Assembly (NCBI RefSeq): GCF_900162685.1
Contig: NZ_LT727827.1
Coordinates: forward strand, 186,001 to 250,000
DNA length: 64,000 bases
Direction: 5' to 3'
Source of the DNA: Terribacillus halophilus
GTDB lineage: Bacteria; Bacillota; Bacilli; Bacillales; Amphibacillaceae
The translations under genes and the position numbers were made by a program. This document shows positions 25,779 through 35,855 of the stretch, in pieces; the stretch's first letter is position 1, and each line of letters starts with the position of its first letter. The notes beneath the pieces were generated by a model, which saw nothing but the letters and a program-made list of their open reading frames with translations, had not been told where the DNA came from and did not search any database.

Positions 25779-25816
25779 AAAGAATGGACCCGGCAAAAGC
25801 CGAATCCATTCTTTTT
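25779..25816 (-). terminator. Terminator after the DHA2 transporter gene
   Basis: Minus-strand AAAGAATGGATTCGGC/GCCGGGTCCATTCTTT stem followed by a long T run. It overlaps the stop codon region. Confidence 0.85.
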
Positions 25817-27326
25817 AGTTTGCAGGTTTAACCTGACTCATGTCTGTCTTCTCTATTTTCGCAACAGCTTCGCTGCTTGTATCTACTCGTTTAACAAACA
25901 GTGCAAGCACTAATGCCAAGATGTTGATACCAAGTGCAACATAGAAGGAAGCATGAATACCAGCAAGCAATGCTTTTTGTGTCATTAAAGCAGTTGCTGT
26001 CTCTGTCAGCGTTGCTGGATCTACGCCAGCCATCAAGTTTGTCGCTTCATCTTTTGTTACAGAGTTCATAATCGTAACGAGGACGGCAGTACCAATAGAA
26101 CCAGATACTTGCTGTGCTGTGTTATTCACTGCTGTACCATGCGGGTTCAAAGCGGTCGGCAATTGGTTCAGACCATTTGTCATAATTGGCATCATAACCA
26201 TAGACATACCGAACATACGCAATGTATATACAACAATAATATAAGCATAACTGGAATCCAGCTGCAGATGCGCTAGCATATAAGTGGATACAGCCGTAAT
26301 CGTCAAGCCGATAGCTGCCAGGATACGCGGTCCGAATTTATCAAAAAGCCGACCGGTTATTGGCATCATTATACCCATAATAATCGCACCAGGAAGCATC
26401 ATTAAACCGGAATCTAACGGCGAAATGCCGCGTACATTCTGTACGTATGCCGGTGTCAGAATCATACCGGAGAACATCGCCACGGCATTTACAATCGAAA
26501 TGACAGAACCTAGTGCAAACATCGGATGTTTATATACACGAAGATCTAGCAAAGGTTTTTCGATTCGCAATTGGCGTAAAACAAAAATAACGAGTGCAAT
26601 CGCTCCTGCAATCAAAGTTGTCAACACAACTGGATCAGTCCAGCCGTCAGAGCTGGCAGAACTAAAGCCGTAAAGCAAGCCGCCAAAACCGATGGAAGAC
26701 AAAACAATTGATAAATAATCAAGAGTTGCTTCTTTATTTTGCGGCATCACGTTTTTTAGTTTCCAAACTGCCAGCAATACACTAATTACTGCCAATGGAA
26801 GAATCATCTCAAACAATACACGCCAGTCATAATATTCCACGATATAACCGGACAATGTCGGTCCGATAGCTGGTGCTGTAATCATAACCAGACCAAAAAT
26901 ACCCATTGCCGCGCCACGTTTTTCACGCGGGAAACTGACAAGCATAATATTCATAAGCAGTGGACCCATAACAGAGGAGCCTGCCGCCTGAATCATACGA
27001 CCAGTTAGCAATAAGCCGAAGTTAGGTGCAAAGGCTGCTAAAGCTGTACCTACTGTGAAGATAGCCATAGCCGTAATGAATAACATACGGTTGGAAAAAC
27101 GTGTTACTAAAAATGCTGAAGCAGGAATCAAGACCCCACTAACTAGCATATAACCAGTTGCCAGCCATTGGACGGTCGAGTAATCTTTGATATCCAAGTC
27201 CACCATGATGGAAGGCAATGCGACGTTTAGCAAAGAGTTATTTAAGAACGAAACAAACGCTCCGACAAATAAGATAGCCAACATTAAGTATGGCACTTTT
27301 CTTGGTTGTGATATTTCTGAATTCAA
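25815..27326 (-). CDS. DHA2-family multidrug efflux transporter (14 helices)
   Basis: A 503-residue major facilitator of the DHA2 (Bmr3/LmrB/EmrB) drug:proton antiporter type, with about 14 hydrophobic helices. Motif C-like TAPAIGPTLSGYIVEYYDWR lies near 150-169, and motif A-like ARMIQAAGSS near 110. It is downstream of a TetR regulator whose promoter carries two operator palindromes; a 37-codon reading frame lies between. The start is TTG behind AAAGGGAG. LmrB is a reasonable orthologue guess, but the substrate is not determined. Confidence 0.85.
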   Translation of the reverse strand: MNSEISQPRKVPYLMLAILFVGAFVSFLNNSLLNVALPSIMVDLDIKDYSTVQWLATGYMLVSGVLIPASAFLVTRFSNRMLFITAMAIFTVGTALAAFAPNFGLLLTGRMIQAAGSSVMGPLLMNIMLVSFPREKRGAAMGIFGLVMITAPAIGPTLSGYIVEYYDWRVLFEMILPLAVISVLLAVWKLKNVMPQNKEATLDYLSIVLSSIGFGGLLYGFSSASSDGWTDPVVLTTLIAGAIALVIFVLRQLRIEKPLLDLRVYKHPMFALGSVISIVNAVAMFSGMILTPAYVQNVRGISPLDSGLMMLPGAIIMGIMMPITGRLFDKFGPRILAAIGLTITAVSTYMLAHLQLDSSYAYIIVVYTLRMFGMSMVMMPIMTNGLNQLPTALNPHGTAVNNTAQQVSGSIGTAVLVTIMNSVTKDEATNLMAGVDPATLTETATALMTQKALLAGIHASFYVALGINILALVLALFVKRVDTSSEAVAKIEKTDMSQVKPAN

Positions 27327-27350
27327 CTTTCTATCTCCCTTTATATAATT

Positions 27351-27464
27351 TTAATGTTGTAAAGACGGCCGTTTACAAAGGCTAGCGTTAATTCCTTGTT
27401 TTTGCAGTGTCTCAACTACTTTCTTCATTAATTTGTCGCTCTTCTTGATTACCTTGTTATACAT
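27351..27464 (-). CDS. Putative 37-residue basic peptide between tetR and the efflux gene
   Basis: The ATG shares its A with the tetR stop (TAATG), with GAGG seven bases upstream, and the frame runs 37 codons (MYNKVIKKSDKLMKKV onward, ending CKRPSLQH) to a TAA just before the ribosome binding site of the efflux gene. It is lysine-rich with one cysteine and no membrane helix. It could be a coupling or leader peptide or a real small protein; I do not recognise it. Confidence 0.4.
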   Translation of the reverse strand: MYNKVIKKSDKLMKKVVETLQKQGINASLCKRPSLQH

Positions 27465-28087
27465 TACATATCCTCTTTTCTTTGCAGACCTCTTTTTATC
27501 AGATCAATCTGCGTCGTATAATTCGTAATCGCCTCTTCTTCCGTCAAGTCATGAACAAATACCTGAACGAGATTATGAAACGTAATAGCACCGACAATCT
27601 TAATGATATGCAATAATTCCTGCTTATCTTCTATATTCAAATAGGAAGTATCCACTAATTCCAACGTCTGAGATCGCTCATTTTTCAAGCTTTCTTTGTA
27701 CATGCTGTTCGCCATCGTATTTTCTTTGCGATAGTTCATGTTACGAAAAGCATGATTTAACAGCTCCCCGTGTTCGGGATCATGGCGCAATGAAATCATA
27801 TGACGGAACGCTTCCTCCAAGGTCTCTAGAAGGTTACCGTTCTTCTCCTTCAGAATAGCTGTAATTCGTTTATTATTTTCTTGAGACAGCTGGTTCAACA
27901 GATGATAATAAAGATCTTCCTTATCCTCAAAATATTGATAAAAGCTGCCTCGCGGTATACCTGCATCTTTTATAATGTTCGCAATGGAGGCTTCATGGAG
28001 AGGTACACGTGAAAATTCTTTCTTAGCTGATTGAATCAATGTCTCCTGTTTATCCTTTGGTAAATGAAGAAACGTCTGTTTTGGCAT
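27464..28087 (-). CDS. TetR-family repressor of the efflux operon
   Basis: A 207-residue TetR regulator. The helix-turn-helix is in EASIANIIKDAGIPRGSFYQYFEDKEDLYYH (near residues 31-61). The C-terminal helical part would bind the inducer. I start at ATG 28087, with AAGGGAG eight bases upstream; seven earlier in-frame codons from GTG overlap that site. Two copies of a 13-bp palindrome cover its promoter, so it very likely represses itself together with the DHA2 transporter downstream. Confidence 0.85.
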   Translation of the reverse strand: MPKQTFLHLPKDKQETLIQSAKKEFSRVPLHEASIANIIKDAGIPRGSFYQYFEDKEDLYYHLLNQLSQENNKRITAILKEKNGNLLETLEEAFRHMISLRHDPEHGELLNHAFRNMNYRKENTMANSMYKESLKNERSQTLELVDTSYLNIEDKQELLHIIKIVGAITFHNLVQVFVHDLTEEEAITNYTTQIDLIKRGLQRKEDM

Positions 28088-28111
28088 ATTTTCTTCTCCC
28101 TTGCTCACTTA

Positions 28112-28170
28112 TGACACCGTGTCACATTGATGATAGATTTATTATAATATGACACGGTGTCATAAGTCAA
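28112..28170 (-). promoter_or_regulatory. tetR-efflux promoter with two TetR operators
   Basis: Minus-strand TTGACT (28165-28170), an 18-bp spacer and TATAAT (28141-28146). TGACACGGTGTCA (28150-28162) fills the spacer and TGACACCGTGTCA (28112-28124) lies downstream of the start site, with centres 38 bp apart. Confidence 0.85.
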
Positions 28171-28193
28171 CACCCTTAGCTGAGCTAACTCAA

Positions 28194-28231
28194 AAACGGA
28201 TTACCTAATCATTAGGCAATCCGTTTTTCGT
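28194..28231 (-). terminator. Terminator after the aldo/keto reductase gene
   Basis: AAAAACGGATTGCCTAAT/ATTAGGTAATCCGTTTTT stem with A/T flanks. Confidence 0.88.
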
Positions 28232-28239
28232 ATTTACTA

Positions 28240-29148
28240 TTAAGGTAAATTATTGCCTGCTGCCCGGTAAAGACCGTACCACTCTTCCCGGCTCAGCTTC
28301 ACACTCTGTGCCTCGCTAATGGAGCGGATTCTATCTGGATTCATTGATCCAATTACAGCTTGAATCCCTGCAGGGTGCCGCAATATCCAAGCAATAGCAA
28401 TTGCTGATTTACTGACGTTGTGCGTTTCCGCAACTTCCTGCAATGCTTTGTTGACGTCCGGATAAGCCGGATTGTCGATAAAGACGCCTTCAATCATGCC
28501 AAATTGGAATGGCGACCAAGCTTGCACTGTCATCCCGTTCAGCTGACTGTAAGGCAGTACACCAGCGTCTCGCACCACTGATTCTCGATTTTGCATATTA
28601 AGATTCAAGCTGGCATCAAGCAACGGTGTATGCATCAAACTGAATTGCAGCTGATTAATAATAAGATCTTCTTTTACATACTGCTTTAACAGATCAATTT
28701 GATATGGCTGATGATTGCTGACACCAAAATGCCTTACCTTTCCGCTTTCCTTCAGCTGGTGAAAAGCTTCCGCCACTTCTTCTGGTTCCATTAAGCTATC
28801 CGGCCGATGCAACAAAAGTACGTCAAGATAGTCTGTCTGCAGCCTTTCCAGTATTCCATCGACACTAGATAGAATATGCTGCTTCGAAAAATCAAAAAAA
28901 CCATTTCGAATGCCGCATTTCGATTGAAGAATAATATCCTCACGCTTCACCACGCTTTCTTTAAGAGCTGCAGCAAATACTTCCTCTGATGTCCCTGCGC
29001 CGTATATATCCGCGTGATCAAATAAGGTGATGCCAGCCTCTTTACTAGTTTCAATTACTCGTAAAGCCTCCAGTTTATTTAAATCATTCATTCGCATACA
29101 CCCGAGTGCAATAGGAGCTGTATTTAGTCCACTAGTTCCTAATTTCAT
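28240..29148 (-). CDS. Aldo/keto reductase (YcsN-like)
   Basis: A 302-residue NAD(P)H-dependent oxidoreductase with a TIM barrel. The catalytic set is visible: D in LFDHADIYG, Y of the same motif, K in ILQSKCG and H in LLLHRPDS. The cofactor-binding end includes AIAWILRHPAGIQAVIGS. It resembles B. subtilis YcsN (about 300 residues). The substrate is unknown. It lies 14 bp downstream of rocD and may share its transcript. Confidence 0.82.
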   Translation of the reverse strand: MKLGTSGLNTAPIALGCMRMNDLNKLEALRVIETSKEAGITLFDHADIYGAGTSEEVFAAALKESVVKREDIILQSKCGIRNGFFDFSKQHILSSVDGILERLQTDYLDVLLLHRPDSLMEPEEVAEAFHQLKESGKVRHFGVSNHQPYQIDLLKQYVKEDLIINQLQFSLMHTPLLDASLNLNMQNRESVVRDAGVLPYSQLNGMTVQAWSPFQFGMIEGVFIDNPAYPDVNKALQEVAETHNVSKSAIAIAWILRHPAGIQAVIGSMNPDRIRSISEAQSVKLSREEWYGLYRAAGNNLP

Positions 29149-29162
29149 TGTGATGCCTCCTT

Positions 29163-30359
29163 TTACTGTAATACTTGCTTCAATCTATCTATTGCCCATT
29201 CGAGCTCATCTTCCGTAATAATTAAAGGCGGAGCGATTCGAATAACGCTTTCGTGCGTTTCCTTGCAAAGCACACCCAGTTCTTTGAGTTTTTCACAGTA
29301 CGGTCGCGCAGGTTCGGTTAGTTCAATTCCAACAAATAACCCTCTTCCTCTTACTTCTTTAATTTTGTCCGACGTCAGCTGCTGCAGCTGATCTTGTAAA
29401 TAAGAGCCAAGCCTGTTGGACCTTGCCGCAAGATCTTCCTCTTCTATTACTTCCAGTGCAGCAATGGATACCGCACATGCCAGCGGGTTTCCGCCAAATG
29501 TAGATCCGTGCGAACCAGGATTGAATACCCCTAATACTTGCTTATCTCCAGCTACACAGGAAATAGGGAAAACGCCACCGCCAAGTGCTTTACCTAGAAT
29601 GAATAAATCCGGTACAACATCTTCCCAGTCACAAGCAAACCGTTTGCCCGTGCGGCCTAAACCTACTTGAATCTCATCTGCAATGAATAGCACATTTTCT
29701 TCTTTACATAGTTCGGAAGCTGCTTTCAAATAGCCGTCTGGCGGAATGATGATACCTGCTTCTCCTTGAATCGGCTCCAGCAGGAAGGCTGCTGTATTCG
29801 GTGTGATGGCAGCCTTCAAACTTTCCAAATCACCATAAGGAATTATCTTAATACCAGGCAGCATCGGTCCAAATCCGCGTCGATATGCCGCTTCGGAAGA
29901 CAATGACACAGCTGCCATCGTCCGGCCATGGAAATTCCCGCTGCAGACGATGATCTCTGCTTGGTCTTCCGCAATGCCCTTGACGTCATACCCCCAACGC
30001 CTGGCAGCTTTAAAAGCTGTCTCAACCGCTTCTGCCCCCGTATTCATTGGTAAGATCATCTCTTTATCAGTGAAAGCCGCCATTTTTTCGTACCATAACC
30101 CGAGCTGGTCATTATGAAAGGCGCGGGAAGTGAGTGTCACCTTTTGCGCTTGTTCGATCAGAGCTGTGATGACTTTCGGATGCCGGTGTCCTTGATTCAC
30201 TGCCGAATAGGCACTCAGCATATCCATATACCGCTTCCCCTCGGTATCCTCCACCCATACTCCCTCCGCCTTCGAAATAACAATAGGAAGCGGGTGGTAG
30301 TTATTTGCCCCAAACTGATCCGTCAACTGCATCAAATTCTGTGCATTTGTAGCTTTCAT
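29163..30359 (-). CDS. rocD: Ornithine aminotransferase
   Basis: A 398-residue class III aminotransferase (PLP) converting ornithine and 2-oxoglutarate to glutamate semialdehyde and glutamate in arginine catabolism. The N-terminal [21 protein letters not shown] and the Schiff-base lysine in [16 protein letters not shown] (near 250) with [15 protein letters not shown] are typical of RocD. Length is that of the B. subtilis protein (401). No other roc genes are adjacent. A cre-like sequence lies about 90 bp upstream. Confidence 0.88.
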   Translation of the reverse strand: MKATNAQNLMQLTDQFGANNYHPLPIVISKAEGVWVEDTEGKRYMDMLSAYSAVNQGHRHPKVITALIEQAQKVTLTSRAFHNDQLGLWYEKMAAFTDKEMILPMNTGAEAVETAFKAARRWGYDVKGIAEDQAEIIVCSGNFHGRTMAAVSLSSEAAYRRGFGPMLPGIKIIPYGDLESLKAAITPNTAAFLLEPIQGEAGIIIPPDGYLKAASELCKEENVLFIADEIQVGLGRTGKRFACDWEDVVPDLFILGKALGGGVFPISCVAGDKQVLGVFNPGSHGSTFGGNPLACAVSIAALEVIEEEDLAARSNRLGSYLQDQLQQLTSDKIKEVRGRGLFVGIELTEPARPYCEKLKELGVLCKETHESVIRIAPPLIITEDELEWAIDRLKQVLQ

Positions 30360-30448
30360 CCCAACTGCCCCTTTCCAGGTTCATTTGGCGCCCATGATCA
30401 GCGCAATGTTTCTGACTATTCTTTCATTCTAACAAAGCAGTCTAACTT

Positions 30449-30462
30449 TGTAAGCGTTTAAA
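30449..30462. promoter_or_regulatory. cre-like site upstream of rocD
   Basis: TGTAAGCGTTTAAA matches the CcpA operator consensus TGWAANCGNTNWCA except at the penultimate base. Confidence 0.4.
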
Positions 30463-30473
30463 CGAAAAACCAA

Positions 30474-30502
30474 AAAAATGCCCAGCTGAACTGGACATTT
30501 TA
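30474..30502 (-). terminator. Terminator after the GNAT gene
   Basis: Minus-strand AAATGTCCAG-TTCA-GCTGGGCATTT followed by TTTT. Confidence 0.85.
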
Positions 30503-30515
30503 TAGAAACAATTAT

Positions 30516-30968
30516 TTACGATAATGCTGCTGTATTTTCCTGCTTGTCCATCACCACATGCGGAATACCGTCTTCATCAAACACATCGGACGCTTCCGCA
30601 TAACCGAGCTTTCGGTAAAAGCCGCTCGCCTGCACTTGTGCATGCAGCTTAAATTTCGTTTTCCCAGCTTGACGGACAAGCTCCTCTAGACTCTCGATAA
30701 TAACCCGTCCAAGACCGTGCTTACGAAATTCCTTCAGCATACAAATACGCTCCAGCTTTCCGTACTCTCCCACAAACCGAAGCCGCCCTGTTCCAACAGC
30801 TTCTCCTTCATGGAAAACCAATATATGCTGACAAGCTCCACCCAGCACATCATATTGATCAAACTCATCCTCATGCGGTACACCCTGTTCTTCTACAAAT
30901 ACTGCCGCACGCATTGCTTTTGCTTTTTCGAAATCTTTTTCTTCTGTAATGACTTTGTATGTATTCAA
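30516..30968 (-). CDS. GNAT-family N-acetyltransferase (YjcF/ElaA-like)
   Basis: A 150-residue acetyltransferase. The N-terminal VFVEEQGVPHEDEFDQYD and the CoA loop CMLKEFRKHGLGRVIIES (near 77-94) are characteristic of the YjcF-like GNAT group, and the end has GFYRKLGYAEASDVFDEDGIPHVVM. Substrates of this group are unassigned. The start is TTG with CAGG eight bases upstream, a weak site, so the start is less certain. Confidence 0.78.
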   Translation of the reverse strand: MNTYKVITEEKDFEKAKAMRAAVFVEEQGVPHEDEFDQYDVLGGACQHILVFHEGEAVGTGRLRFVGEYGKLERICMLKEFRKHGLGRVIIESLEELVRQAGKTKFKLHAQVQASGFYRKLGYAEASDVFDEDGIPHVVMDKQENTAALS

Positions 30969-31087
30969 TGAGGTAACCTGCCTTTACTTATTTGCTAGTT
31001 TTATTTAAACAAGCAATATAATCTAATTGCAAGATTTTTCACTCATCTTCGTCTCAATAAAAAATCTGTTTGCACCCTTTTTCAGAT

Positions 31088-31666
31088 TTATATCTTTTTC
31101 CCTTCCAACGGCTTATTCCGTAACAAAGCAACAATCCCTATAATCACTCCGCCAATCAGCCCTGCAATCAAATCGGTCATAGTATCTTTGTTGCCGCTTC
31201 GCTGCATCACACTCGTTACCGTCATGTCGCCAATAAATTCAATACTTTCCCAAATGGCACTTCCTAGAGCAGCTATACCTAATACAAAAAGAAAGATTAT
31301 CCACCGCGAAATTTCCATTCCCGCAGGCCGAAGCACTTTATACCGATAAATAGCCAGACCGAGCCATGCAACATACATACTGCCCACTACATGCAGTGTT
31401 ACATCCCACCATTTGTAGGTATCATAAAAATGAAAGATAGCTCCTAATATGAAGGTACAAACGAGTAAGGCGTAGTAGCCTAGAATATGCGACACACGGA
31501 ATGGAGTGCGCTGGAGAAACAGTAACCCTAACGGCAATGCACTCATAATTACGCGGCCGCCGCCTTTCGTCCAAGAGTTAATATCTCCGGTTTTAATCTC
31601 TAGTACAAAAGAGACTAGCATAAAGCTGATAAATAAAATGCTTAACGCAATAATTGTTTTTTTCAC
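31088..31666 (-). CDS. DUF2238/YjdF-like membrane protein
   Basis: A 192-residue protein with about five or six transmembrane helices. The conserved polar groups of the DUF2238 (YjdF) family are present: KWWDVTLHVVGSMYVAW near 85-101, AIWESIEFIGD near 137-147 and NKDTMTDLIAGLIGG near 158-172. Function is unknown. The start is GTG with AAAGGAGA six bases upstream. It lies downstream of the dlt terminator and is probably a separate unit. Confidence 0.75.
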   Translation of the reverse strand: MKKTIIALSILFISFMLVSFVLEIKTGDINSWTKGGGRVIMSALPLGLLFLQRTPFRVSHILGYYALLVCTFILGAIFHFYDTYKWWDVTLHVVGSMYVAWLGLAIYRYKVLRPAGMEISRWIIFLFVLGIAALGSAIWESIEFIGDMTVTSVMQRSGNKDTMTDLIAGLIGGVIIGIVALLRNKPLEGKKI

Positions 31667-31730
31667 ATTCTCTCTCCTTTGACGCTTTTTCCATAGTCTA
31701 ACCAGTCAAAGCAGGTCTTAATGCAAATAC

Positions 31731-31764
31731 AAAAAAGACGATTCACCTCTCAAGTGAATCGTCT
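31731..31764 (-). terminator. Terminator of the dlt operon
   Basis: Minus-strand GACGATTCACTTGAGAGGTGAATCGTC followed by TTTTTT. Confidence 0.9.
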
Positions 31765-31769
31765 CCATA

Positions 31770-32930
31770 CTAGTTAAGGAATTTTTGCATATCCTCATCT
31801 AAATAAACCCAGCCTTTCCAGCCGATATGAATTGTGTCACGCATAAAATACGGATCATATTCGTGGCCGGAATAATCGGCGTACGTAAAGCCGCTATCCG
31901 AAATCTGTTTTTTAATTCGGTCATAGTAGGCTTCTCTTCCTTGCTTTGGAAAACCGGTGTAATCGTAGTATGCACCGTTAACAGGAATCACAACAAACAG
32001 CGGTTTCGCTTGCGCTTGTTTTAGAATATCCAGCATCAGCTGGAAGTCCTCATATTCAAGTGACTCCGCATAGGAATGCCCTTTATTCTTTCCTTCCATC
32101 TTCTTGATGTAGTGCTGCTTATGCTTATACACCTTATCATCCATATAGAATTGGGAGTGCTGTGTCCGTTTCTCGCCATATGTATCAGCTTGGGCCTGCA
32201 GTTCTTCCCATGTCTTGTTCTTCACTGTATCTAACTGATGCCGATTGGTTGGTTTATCTTTCAGAAGTGTGAAATACAAATCTTTTTTCTGAAGCATGGA
32301 TATATACGCCTTTGCAGGAACAGATAAACTATTGAACAAAATCTTTTTGTCATTCAGATACGCATCGTAAAGCTGATAAAGCATCGTGTCGTTCTTGACC
32401 GCATCATATGTCATCAAACGCTCCATCAACTTTCGTTTCACCTGCTCGTCTATTTCCTTGTTGTAAGGCAGCTGAAATGCCTGCAGCGAAGAGTAGTTTG
32501 GTGCAAAATGCTGCTCGTCTGTACCATGCTTAACAAACCATTGCGGCGATACGATAATCACCATCTGCTTGTTTTTCAGTTGATCAGCATGTGTTGCAAA
32601 GTTTACATCATGAATTATAGAAGTCATCCCGCCTTTTCCTACTAAATATGGTGTAAAGGCAGCATCGTTCGTTTCAAAATAATTCGATGGATGGTATGGA
32701 TCCCAGCGCGACAATTCAGAAGAACCATAGATCGGAACATATGATGAATGTTTAAGCATTTCGCTTTGTAGATACGTTCCCTGGAACATATTTGGTTCCA
32801 GACTGATAGCGGATTCCTGCAAACGATCTGCTGGAACTAACTTAGCCAGCCACGATGCCGGTACGAACACGACTCCGGCAAACAGGACCAATGCGAGAAT
32901 GATTGGTCCAAACAGATACTTCTTTTTCAT
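31770..32930 (-). CDS. dltD: D-alanyl-lipoteichoic acid biosynthesis protein DltD
   Basis: A 386-residue protein anchored by one N-terminal helix (about 7-25) with an SGNH-hydrolase-like extracellular domain. The nucleophile serine is in VPIYGSSELSRWDP (near 70), and the C-terminal D-x-x-H reads DTIHIGWKGW. DltD takes part in the last transfer of D-alanine to teichoic acid outside the membrane. Its ATG overlaps the dltC stop (TAATG). Last gene of the dlt unit. Confidence 0.93.
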   Translation of the reverse strand: MKKKYLFGPIILALVLFAGVVFVPASWLAKLVPADRLQESAISLEPNMFQGTYLQSEMLKHSSYVPIYGSSELSRWDPYHPSNYFETNDAAFTPYLVGKGGMTSIIHDVNFATHADQLKNKQMVIIVSPQWFVKHGTDEQHFAPNYSSLQAFQLPYNKEIDEQVKRKLMERLMTYDAVKNDTMLYQLYDAYLNDKKILFNSLSVPAKAYISMLQKKDLYFTLLKDKPTNRHQLDTVKNKTWEELQAQADTYGEKRTQHSQFYMDDKVYKHKQHYIKKMEGKNKGHSYAESLEYEDFQLMLDILKQAQAKPLFVVIPVNGAYYDYTGFPKQGREAYYDRIKKQISDSGFTYADYSGHEYDPYFMRDTIHIGWKGWVYLDEDMQKFLN

Positions 32931-33169
32931 TATTTCAGCTCATTCAGACGATCTACAATAGCATTTGGTGTGTTCCATGTATCTCGGTCGAATTCTGTAA
33001 TTGGTACATTGATAGCTAGCTGCTCTTCAAATTGAACAAGTAATTCTACTGTCGCGAAGGAATCAATCAGTCCTGCGTCGAAAATATCCATATCATGCTC
33101 TTCTTTTACAACATCATCTTCACAAACTTCTGCAATAACTTGTAGTACTTTCTCTTTAAAATCCATCAT
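32930..33169 (-). CDS. dltC: D-alanyl carrier protein
   Basis: A 79-residue acyl-carrier-type protein. The phosphopantetheine-bearing serine lies in FDAGLIDSFATVELL (near residue 36). DltA charges it with D-alanine, and DltB passes the residue on. Length equals that of other DltC proteins. It lies 12 bp after dltB. Confidence 0.95.
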   Translation of the reverse strand: MMDFKEKVLQVIAEVCEDDVVKEEHDMDIFDAGLIDSFATVELLVQFEEQLAINVPITEFDRDTWNTPNAIVDRLNELK

Positions 33170-33181
33170 TCTATTCCCCTT

Positions 33182-34339
33182 TTATTGAAATGGTCTGCCC
33201 GAAAACAGATAAAATCCGAAACAGACGACATGGAAAGTAATGATGATTGACACAACCGTCATCATTCTTCCTGTCGGCCAGCGTTTATGTTTTTTATTCC
33301 ATGTCTCGAAGAAATTAAATCCGGTCATCATCAAGGCATGATATGCGCCATAAATAATGTACTGAATAGCTAATCCATGCCATATTCCCATCAGCAGAAA
33401 CAGCAGGATATACCCTAGATTTGAGACGAGCATCTTGTTTTGTATCCATTTTTTCTTCTTCATTAAAAATACAAAGCGCATGAACACATAATCTCGGAAC
33501 CAGAACGAAAGCGACATATGCCATCGGTTCCAGAAGTCTTTGATATTGCGGCTGATGAATGGCTTATTAAAGTTCTCCGGTGACCGAATTCCCATTATAT
33601 AGCTGACTCCGACTGCAAACGCCGTATAACCGGCAAAGTCGAAGAATAAGTACAAGCTGTAGCTGTACATGTACAGCAAATGATACGTAAACATGCCATC
33701 TGCTATATGATCAAGATTCATAATGAAGTACGTATTGATGCTGTAGCCGATAATAAACTTATACAAAAATCCAAGGAAGATCTTGTTGATTCCTTTATAA
33801 AGCAGTTCCTTGTATTCCTCCGGTGCCCAGCGCTTTTCTTCATCTTTCTGGAAGCGGCGGAAACGATCAATCGGACCTGACGAGATTGTCGGGTAAAACA
33901 GCATAAAATGAACAAGCTGATAAATAGAGAGCTGCTGCTTAATTAGGCCATCTCTTGTTTCGATAATGATTTGGACAGCTCGAAATGTAAGATAAGAGAT
34001 ACCGAGAAAACTCGCCAAATTATCCACTGCCAAAATCGGTAACACCTTTGATAAGATCAAAGGCAGAATTGACAGCATACTCATTACATAGAATACGAGA
34101 CTGTTATTCTTTTTCTGCCTATAAGCAATGTAGCCTTTGATTAGTAGCAGCTGCAGGGCTGTGAAGGCAACTAATGAGAGAAAACCTGCGCTTCCTTCTG
34201 AAAATATAATAGCCAATACAACAATGGAGACGAACACATTGTAATACCGCAGGCGCTTGCCCATTATGCCGAGAACCATTGTTGGCAGCAGCAAGACACC
34301 TAGAATAATAAAGAAAAGGAAGGAACTATACGGGGTCAT
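33182..34339 (-). CDS. dltB: D-alanyl transfer MBOAT protein DltB
   Basis: A 385-residue membrane-bound O-acyltransferase with about 11 hydrophobic segments. The catalytic histidine is in [17 protein letters not shown] (near 320), with the [18 protein letters not shown] motif before it. It accepts D-alanine from DltC and passes it across the membrane. It overlaps the end of dltA by 4 bp (ATGA). Confidence 0.94.
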   Translation of the reverse strand: MTPYSSFLFFIILGVLLLPTMVLGIMGKRLRYYNVFVSIVVLAIIFSEGSAGFLSLVAFTALQLLLIKGYIAYRQKKNNSLVFYVMSMLSILPLILSKVLPILAVDNLASFLGISYLTFRAVQIIIETRDGLIKQQLSIYQLVHFMLFYPTISSGPIDRFRRFQKDEEKRWAPEEYKELLYKGINKIFLGFLYKFIIGYSINTYFIMNLDHIADGMFTYHLLYMYSYSLYLFFDFAGYTAFAVGVSYIMGIRSPENFNKPFISRNIKDFWNRWHMSLSFWFRDYVFMRFVFLMKKKKWIQNKMLVSNLGYILLFLLMGIWHGLAIQYIIYGAYHALMMTGFNFFETWNKKHKRWPTGRMMTVVSIIITFHVVCFGFYLFSGRPFQ

Positions 34340-35838
34340 GCGAGTACCTCTTCCTTCATTCTTTTACGATCTGCTTTTCCATTCATCGTCATGGGAATTG
34401 CAGTGTGATACGTGAATTTCCGCGGAATCATGTATGCGGGCAAACGCAGCGCAAGATCCTTACGAATAGCAGCTGTCAGCTGGTATTCTTTCTCAAAGTC
34501 ATGATTAGCTGGTACGACTGCTGCAATCAAGTATTCTATCTCCTCATTAGGCGCATGCGGAATAATAAGTGCAGCCTTTATATAATCAGACTGATTCAAG
34601 TGGAACTCAATCTCTTCCAGCTCCATCCGGTAGCCATGCAGCTTGATTTGATAATCCAGCCGGCCTTGGCAGTACACCAATCCGTCCTGAATAAAGCCCG
34701 CGTCTCCGGTACGATAGGCAGCCATTCCGTTTATGATGCCAAATGCATTCTCCGTAAGCAGCGGCTCACCAAGATAGCCTTTTGACACACTCGGCCCTGC
34801 AAGGATAAGCTCCCCTTTTTCTCCGTCAGCCAACGGATTGCCCGCTTCGTCTACAACGAGAATACGCATATCCGATTTTGGATACCCAACCGGCAGTGCA
34901 GTCTCTTTTGCGAGCAATTCTTCGGTAATTTCAACAGATGTTACGGCAACCGTTGCTTCTGTAGGTCCATACGTATTAAAAATCCTTGCTCTTGGGAAAC
35001 GGTTTTTAAGTTCCTTGGCCACCGCGAGCGGCAGTACTTCCCCGCAGAACAGGAATACCTCAAGCTCCGGAAGCATCTTTTCATTAAAGTCTGGATTTGG
35101 AAAACACATCTGTACGAAAGAAGGCGTTGATGTCCATACTTGTAAGGCAGAACGACTCAAGTTCTCAAACAAAAGCTTTGGCTTATTGATTACTTCTTTC
35201 TCCAAGGCATGCACAGTTCCACCGCTTTGCAGCGCGGGATAAAAATCCATGACAGACAAATCAAACGAAAACGGCGCCTGATTCAAGAATACTTTTCCTT
35301 GATTTAAGGGGAAGTCACCTGTCATCCAATCTGTGAAAGACTGCAAATTTGCAGCAGTTATTTGAACGCCTTTTGGATTTCCGGTACTGCCGGAGGTATA
35401 AATGATATAAAACACTTCATCCGGCTGAACCCAGTGGTCACCATCGATAGGCTGTTCTTTTTCCAGGTGCAGGGCCTGCATATGTAAAATAGCAACATGA
35501 TCCAGGTCCAGTACGCTATCTGTCGTATTGATTACTAATTGTGCACCGGATTTTTCCACGATAAGACGCATCCGTTCCATTGGAATGGATGTATCTACCG
35601 GAATATAAGGGTGGCCAGCCTGTGCACAGGCGAGGAACGATACCGGCATATCGGCTCCCATATGACCATACACAACAATTGGCGTCTGCCGAACAAGCTG
35701 CGTGGCATGTATGAAACTTGCCAGTCTGCTTGACTTGTCCCAAAGCAATCCGTAAGTCAGCACTTGGTCATCTGTACGAAATGCTGCCTGCTCTGGTTTG
35801 CTTGCCGCATGCTGTGCAATACGTGTTAAAAGTTTCAT
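34336..35838 (-). CDS. dltA: D-alanine--poly(phosphoribitol) ligase subunit DltA
   Basis: A 500-residue adenylating enzyme that activates D-alanine and loads it onto DltC. The core motifs are present: [16 protein letters not shown] (near 148-163), [15 protein letters not shown] (near 290), AYRTGD (near 375) and the C-terminal NGKADRK lysine (near 490). Length is typical of DltA. It follows dltX by 17 bp. Confidence 0.95.
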   Translation of the reverse strand: MKLLTRIAQHAASKPEQAAFRTDDQVLTYGLLWDKSSRLASFIHATQLVRQTPIVVYGHMGADMPVSFLACAQAGHPYIPVDTSIPMERMRLIVEKSGAQLVINTTDSVLDLDHVAILHMQALHLEKEQPIDGDHWVQPDEVFYIIYTSGSTGNPKGVQITAANLQSFTDWMTGDFPLNQGKVFLNQAPFSFDLSVMDFYPALQSGGTVHALEKEVINKPKLLFENLSRSALQVWTSTPSFVQMCFPNPDFNEKMLPELEVFLFCGEVLPLAVAKELKNRFPRARIFNTYGPTEATVAVTSVEITEELLAKETALPVGYPKSDMRILVVDEAGNPLADGEKGELILAGPSVSKGYLGEPLLTENAFGIINGMAAYRTGDAGFIQDGLVYCQGRLDYQIKLHGYRMELEEIEFHLNQSDYIKAALIIPHAPNEEIEYLIAAVVPANHDFEKEYQLTAAIRKDLALRLPAYMIPRKFTYHTAIPMTMNGKADRKRMKEEVLA

Positions 35839-35855
35839 CTTTTTATCTTCTCCAT

